Source of the DNA: Rhodospirillales bacterium
GTDB taxonomy: Bacteria; Pseudomonadota; Alphaproteobacteria; ATCC43930; CGMCC-115725
Length of the DNA stretch: 11,284 bases
NCBI GenBank assembly: GCA_015654725.1
Contig: JAATGI010000263.1
Coordinates: 1-11,284, forward strand
Direction of reading: 5' to 3'
The translations under genes and the position numbers were made by a program. Of this stretch, positions 6,889 through 11,284 are shown piece by piece (position 1 is the first letter of the stretch; each line of letters opens with the position of its first letter). A model generated the notes under the pieces. It made no database searches. It saw nothing but the letters and a program-made list of their open reading frames with translations, and had not been told where the DNA came from.

Positions 6889-8799
6889 ATGAACCTGCTT
6901 GTGTTCGCGGCCTCGGGGATCGGCGTCGGAGCGGTCTATGCTCTGTCCAGCGTCGGGCTGGTCATTCTCTATCGCGCCTCGGGCACGCTGAATTTCGCCT
7001 TCGGCGCATTCGGCGGGCTCGGCGCCTTTTGCGCCTATGAATTGACGAAAGACGGCGTCCCGGCCCCGATCGGTTGGGTCGCGGGCGTCGCCCTGTCGAC
7101 TCTCATCGCCTATGGCTACGGCCGCGTCGTGGCGCCGCGCCTCGCGCAACGCGACCGGGTGGTGCGCGCCGTCGCGACCTTGGGATTGGCGCTGTTCCTC
7201 CTGGGCGGCATGGCGCTCTATTGGGGCGTCGGCATCGCGCGCCGCCTGCAATTGCCGACGGATCTGGATTACGTCTTGTTGTTCGGCGTCCGCGTCACGG
7301 TGACCCGGCTGATCGCCCTGGGTCTCGCGCTGGCGATGGCGGGCGGGATCGGCCTGATCTTGAGCAAGACCCGCATCGGGCTGGCGATGCGGGCGCTGGC
7401 AAGCGACCGCAACATCAGTGCGGCGATCGGCGTCCGCGTCACCAATACAGATTCGATCGCTTGGCTGATCAACGGCGCCTTCGCCGGAATCGCCGGAATT
7501 CTTCTGGCCGACATCAACCGGCTCGATCCGGCGTTGCTGACTTTCCTCGTCATTCCGGCGATCGCGGCCGCGATCCTGGCGCGGCTGTCGTCGCTGCCGG
7601 GCGCCTTCATCGGCGGCATGGTCTGTGGGCTGATCGAAGCGCTGGCAACGGGCTTTCCCGCCGTGGCTTCGTTTCGCAGCGCCGGTCCTTACGTGGTGGC
7701 GCTGGCGTTCATGATGGCGTTCGGCGCCGGCAAGGGCCTCGGCGCCAGCGAATATTCGGAGGTCACCAGAACCAAGGCCGCGCCGCTCGCCGTCGCGAGC
7801 GCGGGCCCGGTCACCCCCACGGTGCGCATCGTCGCCATCGTCGCCGTGGTGGCGTTCATAACCGGCATCATCGCCCTCACCTCGGGCGGTTATTGGCTGT
7901 CGAATTTTACCCAAGCCTATTGCATGGTCCTGACTCTGCTCGGCTGCGCGCTGCTCTACGGCAATCTTGGCCTGGTGTCGCTGTGCCAATGGGCCCTGGT
8001 CGGCGTCGGCGGCTGGATCAGCCTGCGCGTCTATCACTATATTCATCCGCCGTTCTTCGTGACGATTCTCGCCGGTGGCGTCGGTGCCTCGGTGATCGGC
8101 ATGATCTGGGGCTTGCCGGCCTTGCGCATGCGCGGCCTTTATCTGGCGCTGGTGACATTGATGCTCGCGGCCGCCTTCCAGCTTCTGGTCGCGGTGATCA
8201 GTTTTCCCGTCGGCGGTCCGGGCTTTTTGGGACAGGTCGGCGCTAGCGGCAACGATCGCGTCATGATGGCGCGGCCGATCTATGCCGCAGGCGACACCCG
8301 GTACTTTCTCTTCGTCGCCTTCGTCACCTTGCTCGGCATTTTGCTGGTCGAGGGGCATCGCCGCACCAAGCCCGGGCGGGCCTGGGCGCTCATCCGCAAG
8401 AACGAACAGATGGCGGCGGCCGCGGGCGTGAGAATCGTCTTCTACAAGGCTTGGGCCTTCGCGCTCGCCGGCTTTATCGCCGGCGTCGCTGGCGCGCTCG
8501 TGGCCGGCCTATTCGGCGAGTTGGATCAGAGTGCGTTCGCGCCGACCGACTCCATCGTCATTTTCATCGGCACGCTTCTGGGCGGATATGAGGTCTGGCT
8601 CGGTTCGTTTCTGGGCGGCATTCTCACCCGCTTCGTTCCCGCGCTGCTCATTGAATTCAACGTCAGCACGTATGTCGGTTTCATGATCTTCGGCGGCGCC
8701 TTGCTGCTGGCCCTGAGCGACCCGGTAGGGCTCGGCGGTCATGTCACCGCTCTGGCCGAAAGGCTGTACGCGAAATTCATGCCCCGGCGCATGTCGTGA
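6889..8799 (+). CDS. Fused LivH-LivM permease of a branched-chain-amino-acid-type ABC importer
   Basis: This inner-membrane protein would form the whole channel of a Liv-type ABC importer, since it joins two permeases that are usually separate. Residues 1 to about 283 are LivH-like: GIGVGAVYALSSVGLVILYR at the N-terminus, TLNFAFGAFGGLGAF, and the cytoplasmic ATPase-contact loop AMRALASDRNISAAIGV (166-182). A polar linker (about 283-308, rich in Lys, Thr, Ala, Pro) leads to a LivM-like half: GGYWLSNFTQAY, LLYGNLGLVSLCQWALVGVG, LPALRMRGLYLALVTLMLA, and a second contact loop AWALIRKNEQMAAAAGV (498-514), then GELDQSAFAPTDSIVIFIGT. The 636-residue length equals the sum of both subunits. The ATG at 6889 has only a weak ribosome-binding site. 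It lies 79 bp after the interrupted receptor gene. No ATPase gene (LivG/LivF) follows; 8800-9033 is non-coding. The ATPases must be elsewhere or lost. Confidence 0.93.
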   Translation: MNLLVFAASGIGVGAVYALSSVGLVILYRASGTLNFAFGAFGGLGAFCAYELTKDGVPAPIGWVAGVALSTLIAYGYGRVVAPRLAQRDRVVRAVATLGLALFLLGGMALYWGVGIARRLQLPTDLDYVLLFGVRVTVTRLIALGLALAMAGGIGLILSKTRIGLAMRALASDRNISAAIGVRVTNTDSIAWLINGAFAGIAGILLADINRLDPALLTFLVIPAIAAAILARLSSLPGAFIGGMVCGLIEALATGFPAVASFRSAGPYVVALAFMMAFGAGKGLGASEYSEVTRTKAAPLAVASAGPVTPTVRIVAIVAVVAFITGIIALTSGGYWLSNFTQAYCMVLTLLGCALLYGNLGLVSLCQWALVGVGGWISLRVYHYIHPPFFVTILAGGVGASVIGMIWGLPALRMRGLYLALVTLMLAAAFQLLVAVISFPVGGPGFLGQVGASGNDRVMMARPIYAAGDTRYFLFVAFVTLLGILLVEGHRRTKPGRAWALIRKNEQMAAAAGVRIVFYKAWAFALAGFIAGVAGALVAGLFGELDQSAFAPTDSIVIFIGTLLGGYEVWLGSFLGGILTRFVPALLIEFNVSTYVGFMIFGGALLLALSDPVGLGGHVTALAERLYAKFMPRRMS

Positions 8800-8827
8800 T
8801 CGGCGAGGGGCGCCGGCGCCATCAGCG

Positions 8828-8872
8828 CTGCTCTATGTGATTGCCGCGACGATATCGCGGGGACGTTCATAA
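8828..8872 (+). pseudogene. Possible remnant of an RND permease C-terminus
   Basis: Bases 8826-8846 match 5261-5281, near the 3' end of the efflux permease, at 20 of 21 positions. The codon frame is shared: both read LLYVIA, and the single difference is a synonymous Ile codon. This frame reads LLYVIAATISRGRS and then stops at 8870-8872, much as RND pumps end in a short basic tail. There is no other recognisable permease sequence upstream, so it is at most a scrap. Chance similarity is possible. Confidence 0.2.
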
Positions 8873-8884
8873 GGTATCATGTGG

Positions 8885-8948
8885 CTGCCGGGAAAGACGC
8901 GCTTGCGCGTGCGGAGATGCCGGTCCCGGGTCTCGGCAGGTGATTTTT
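8885..8948 (+). terminator. Compound stem followed by a T run, possible terminator
   Basis: CTGCCGGGA (8885-8893) pairs with TCTCGGCAG (8931-8939), 9 bp with one G-U. Inside it, ACGCG (8897-8901) pairs with CGCGT (8906-8910) across a CTTG tetraloop. TTTTT follows at 8944-8948, after four unpaired bases. It lies 85 bp past the permease stop and could end that transcript or act as a leader structure for the next unit. The long inner unpaired part makes it weaker than a textbook terminator. Confidence 0.35.
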
Positions 8949-8962
8949 AAGAAAACGTGGTA

Positions 8963-8981
8963 GACCGGCAATCATCCGGTC
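8963..8981 (+). promoter_or_regulatory. Inverted repeat, candidate operator before the monooxygenase gene
   Basis: GACCGG (8963-8968) and CCGGTC (8976-8981) form a perfect 6-bp inverted repeat with a 7-base centre. It overlaps AATCAT (8970-8975), a weak -10 candidate placed 17 bp after TTAAGA (8947-8952), each four of six to consensus. Such a repeat over a promoter would suit a dimeric repressor such as a GntR- or TetR-type protein. No regulator gene is in the window. It could equally be a small RNA hairpin. Confidence 0.35.
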
Positions 8982-9022
8982 GGCGCCGAATCAGGGCCGG
9001 CCGAAGAATAAAAACATTCAAA

Positions 9023-9028
9023 GGGAGG
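9023..9028 (+). promoter_or_regulatory. Strong ribosome-binding site that fixes a GTG start
   Basis: GGGAGG lies 5 bases before the GTG at 9034, the same spacing as at 5506. It favours the GTG over the in-frame ATG at 9088 (residue 19), which has no such site. Confidence 0.75.
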
Positions 9029-9033
9029 ATCGC

Positions 9034-10176
9034 GTGGCGGAGACGGGGATAGGTCGGCGTGGCAACGCGCTGTTCAACGACAACAAGATGAAGCTCGGCG
9101 TGTTCGGGCCGAATGTCAGCCATGGCTGCGCGGCGACCACGGCGGAGGGGCATTTCGAGCTCAATTGGAAAAACAGCCGCGACATCGTCGAGACGGCGGA
9201 CCGGATCGGCCTCGAGGCGCTGGTCCCCGTGGCGCGCTGGAAAGGCTTTGGCGGCCCGACCAACTTCAACGGCGCGACTTATGAATCACTGACTTGGGCG
9301 GCGGCGATGGGCGCGGTGTCGTCGCATTCGACAATCTTCTCGACGACCCACGTGCCGACGATGCATCCGGTTGCCGCGGCAAAGCAGTGCGTCACCGCCG
9401 ATCACGCCTCGAATGGCCGCTTCGCGCTCAATGTGGTGTGCGGCTGGTCGACGCCGGATCTCGAAATGTTCGGCACGTCGGTGGCCGAGCATGAGCAGCG
9501 CTATGAGATGGCGAGCGAATGGCTTGAGATCATTCGCCGGCTCTGGACCGAGGGCGAATTCAATTTCGAGGGCAAGTTCTACCAGGTGCCGAAAGGCTTC
9601 AGCGAGCCGAAGCCGATTCAGAAACCTTATCCGCCGATCATGAATGCGGGTGCCTCGCCGATCGGCGCGCGCTTCGCCGCGAAATACGCCGACATCGCCT
9701 TCACCGTGTTCTTCGAAGGCGCGTTCGACGCCAACAAGGCCCAGGTCAACAATCTGCGCCGTGTCGCGCACGACGACTTCCACCGCGAGCTTCAGGTCTG
9801 GACCGGCGTTTGGGTGGTGTGCCGCCCGACCGAAAAGGAGGCGCAGGACTACGCCAACTACTACATTTACGAAAAAGGCGATTGGGAGGCGGTCGAGAAT
9901 CTGACCCGCGAACTCGGTATCAAGGCGTCCGAATATTTGTCGGCGGAACAATTGCAGCGGGTGAAATACCGTTTCGTCGCCGGCTGGGGCGGCCTGCCAT
10001 TGATCGGAACGCCGGAGCAGATCGTCGACCAACTCCTTGAGCTGTCGCGGACCGGGCTCGATGGCGTGGTGCTGTCCTGGGTCAATTATCACCAGGAAAT
10101 GCGCGAATGGGCGCGCGATGTGCTGCCGCTGATGGAGCAAGCCGGCTTGCGCAAGCCGTTCCGGCCGACGGCTTAG
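9034..10176 (+). CDS. LLM-class flavin-dependent monooxygenase, RutA/SfnG-like branch
   Basis: This belongs to the bacterial-luciferase-like family, cytoplasmic TIM-barrel enzymes that use reduced FMN (or a related flavin) and O2 to oxidise small organic molecules. At 380 residues it has normal length. The first strand is MKLGVFGPNVSHG (from residue 19); further family segments are ARWKGFGGPTNFNGATYESL (residues 67-86), VSSHSTIFSTTHVPTMHPV, NGRFALNVVCGW (residues 127-138) and a flavin/phosphate-side stretch PPIMNAGASPIGARFAAKYAD. This pattern recalls pyrimidine oxygenase RutA and dimethylsulfone monooxygenase SfnG as I remember them; the substrate cannot be named. A separate flavin reductase is normally needed and none is in the window. 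The start is GTG, chosen for its strong ribosome-binding site. The GMC oxidoreductase begins 1 bp after its stop, so the two are almost surely co-translated and probably act on one pathway. It may use a solute brought in by the upstream Liv-type system, which is inferred from position only. Confidence 0.93.
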   Translation: MAETGIGRRGNALFNDNKMKLGVFGPNVSHGCAATTAEGHFELNWKNSRDIVETADRIGLEALVPVARWKGFGGPTNFNGATYESLTWAAAMGAVSSHSTIFSTTHVPTMHPVAAAKQCVTADHASNGRFALNVVCGWSTPDLEMFGTSVAEHEQRYEMASEWLEIIRRLWTEGEFNFEGKFYQVPKGFSEPKPIQKPYPPIMNAGASPIGARFAAKYADIAFTVFFEGAFDANKAQVNNLRRVAHDDFHRELQVWTGVWVVCRPTEKEAQDYANYYIYEKGDWEAVENLTRELGIKASEYLSAEQLQRVKYRFVAGWGGLPLIGTPEQIVDQLLELSRTGLDGVVLSWVNYHQEMREWARDVLPLMEQAGLRKPFRPTA

Positions 10177-10177
10177 C

Positions 10178-11284
10178 ATGTTCGACTTCATCGTCATCGG
10201 CGCCGGGTCGGCGGGCTGTGTCGTGGCCAACCGGCTTTCCGAAGATCCATCGGTCCGCGTTCTCCTCCTCGAAGCTGGTCCCAAGCCGCGCAGCATCTGG
10301 GTCGGCATGCCGTCGGGAGTCGGCAAGCTCATCGTTCCGAATCAATTGAATTGGGGCTATTCGAGCGAGCCCGAGCCTTATATGGCGAACCGCAAGATCT
10401 ACGTACCGCGCGGTCGAGGACTCGGCGGCACGAGCTTGATCAACGGCATGGCTTATGTTCGCGGCCATGCCGAGGATTACGACGGCTGGCGGCAATTCGG
10501 CAATCGCGGCTGGGGGTGGGACGATGTCCTGCCATACTTCAAGAAATCCGAGCATCGCGTCAGCGAGGGCAATACCGATTATCACGCCAAGGGCGGTGCG
10601 CTCTGGGTGAGCGATCCGCAAGTGCGGCACCCGGCCTCGCGAGATTTCATCGAGGCCGGCGTGCATCTCGGTCTGCCGCGCAATTTGGACTACAACAGCG
10701 CTAGTCAGGAAGGCATCGGCTTTCTGCAATTTACTATCCGCAAGGGACGGCGTCATAGCACGTCGGCGGCCTTTCTGGCGGAGGCGGCGAAGCGCCCGAA
10801 CCTGACGATCGCGACCGACGCGCTGGTTCATCGCATCAAATTCGACGGCAAGCGTGCCACTGGCGTTGAATTCAGTCGCGACGGCGAAACCCGATACGAG
10901 GCGGCGGCGCGTGAAGTGGTTCTATCCGCGGGTGCGATCGACTCACCAAAGCTGCTCATGCTGTCGGGGATTGGACCGGGCGAAGAACTACGTGCCCAGG
11001 GGATTCCGACGGTCAAGGAATTGCCGGGCGTCGGACGCAACCTTCAAGACCATCTGTATGTCCACTACACCGCCGATTCGACCGCCGACAGTTCGATCAA
11101 CCGCGAACTGCACGGGCTTCGCGTCCTTTTTCACGGCGCCTATTACCTGATGACGCGGCGCGGAGTGCTGACACTCGGCTCGTCGCAAGCCTGCGCCTGG
11201 GTCAGGATCATGCCCGGCGCCGATCGCCCGGACATGCAGATTTTCTTCCGGCCGGTCAGCTGGGAGTTCAGTCCTTCGGGCACC
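10178..11284 (+). CDS. GMC-family FAD oxidoreductase (choline/alcohol dehydrogenase-like), cut at the window end
   Basis: This is an FAD-dependent alcohol- or choline-dehydrogenase-like enzyme; members oxidise an alcohol to an aldehyde and pass electrons to a quinone, carrier or O2. The 369 residues seen begin MFDFIVIGAGSAGCVVANRL, the ADP-binding fold with Gly8, Gly10 and Gly13, and reach Glu32 in VLLLEAG, which binds the FAD ribose. GMC signature 1 is GRGLGGTSLINGMAYVRG (residues 79-96); signature 2 is GAIDSPKLLMLSGIG (252-266); GVGRNLQDH follows. The family runs about 530-560 residues, so the C-terminal third with the catalytic His and its partner lies outside the window. The ATG at 10178 is 1 bp after the monooxygenase stop and has no clear ribosome-binding site of its own, which points to translational coupling. 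BetA, AlkJ-like and polyethylene-glycol dehydrogenases are all possible relatives; I cannot choose between them from this part. Confidence 0.95.
   Translation, partial: MFDFIVIGAGSAGCVVANRLSEDPSVRVLLLEAGPKPRSIWVGMPSGVGKLIVPNQLNWGYSSEPEPYMANRKIYVPRGRGLGGTSLINGMAYVRGHAEDYDGWRQFGNRGWGWDDVLPYFKKSEHRVSEGNTDYHAKGGALWVSDPQVRHPASRDFIEAGVHLGLPRNLDYNSASQEGIGFLQFTIRKGRRHSTSAAFLAEAAKRPNLTIATDALVHRIKFDGKRATGVEFSRDGETRYEAAAREVVLSAGAIDSPKLLMLSGIGPGEELRAQGIPTVKELPGVGRNLQDHLYVHYTADSTADSSINRELHGLRVLFHGAYYLMTRRGVLTLGSSQACAWVRIMPGADRPDMQIFFRPVSWEFSPSGT

Noticed and set aside
7074..8246. A 390-codon open frame on the plus strand in a different frame from LivHM
   Set aside because: Its Arg/Gly-rich composition marks a shifted reading of the membrane-protein gene, which itself has clear family motifs in the other frame.
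6781..8358. A 525-codon open frame on the minus strand
   Set aside because: It lies opposite the LivHM gene and its translation is a low-complexity mix of Arg, Asp, His, Gln and Ala, typical of the antisense of a GC-rich membrane-protein gene. It has no domain or initiation signal.
8809..8820. 12-bp palindrome made of two GGCGCC units
   Set aside because: Short GC-only palindromes are common in DNA of this composition, and nothing around it gives it a role.

Overview
The window is GC-rich, all real genes lie on the + strand, and third codon positions are strongly G/C. Gene content (an AcrAB/MexEF-type efflux pair, a branched-chain-amino-acid-type ABC importer, a flavin monooxygenase and a GMC oxidoreductase) and Sec-type signal peptides point to a Gram-negative bacterium. 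Codon use and gene style fit an alphaproteobacterium of soil or rhizosphere type, but no marker in the window settles this.

Region 1 (1-923) holds the end, possibly the whole, of an unrecognised protein of about 305 residues with a faint cysteine-peptidase-like layout. Region 2 (924-5331) is a two-gene RND efflux unit: a short leader with a possible promoter and an 11-bp direct repeat, then the periplasmic adaptor and the inner-membrane pump, 6 bp apart. No outer-membrane channel gene and no local regulator are seen.

Region 3 (5332-8799) is a transport locus. A leader with a strong ribosome-binding site precedes a periplasmic substrate-binding protein gene that carries one in-frame TAA stop after codon 151. 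The same reading frame stays open and family-like for another 278 codons. A GC-rich hairpin follows, then a 636-residue permease in which LivH and LivM are fused. The ATPases (LivG, LivF) that such an importer needs are not in the window.

Region 4 (8800-11284) starts with a 234-bp spacer. It holds a compound stem followed by a T run, an inverted repeat that may be an operator, and a short stretch matching the 3' end of the efflux pump gene. An LLM-class flavin monooxygenase and a GMC-family FAD oxidoreductase follow with a 1-bp gap; the second is cut by the window edge. The likely picture is uptake of a small organic solute by the Liv-type system and its oxidation by the monooxygenase/dehydrogenase pair. 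This link rests on proximity only.

The points most worth a second look are the in-frame stop in an otherwise intact binding-protein gene, the LivHM fusion without ATPases, the tightly coupled monooxygenase-GMC pair, and the layered inverted repeats in the 8800-9033 spacer. No mobile element, CRISPR array, tRNA or rRNA is visible. I do not see a clearly novel system.
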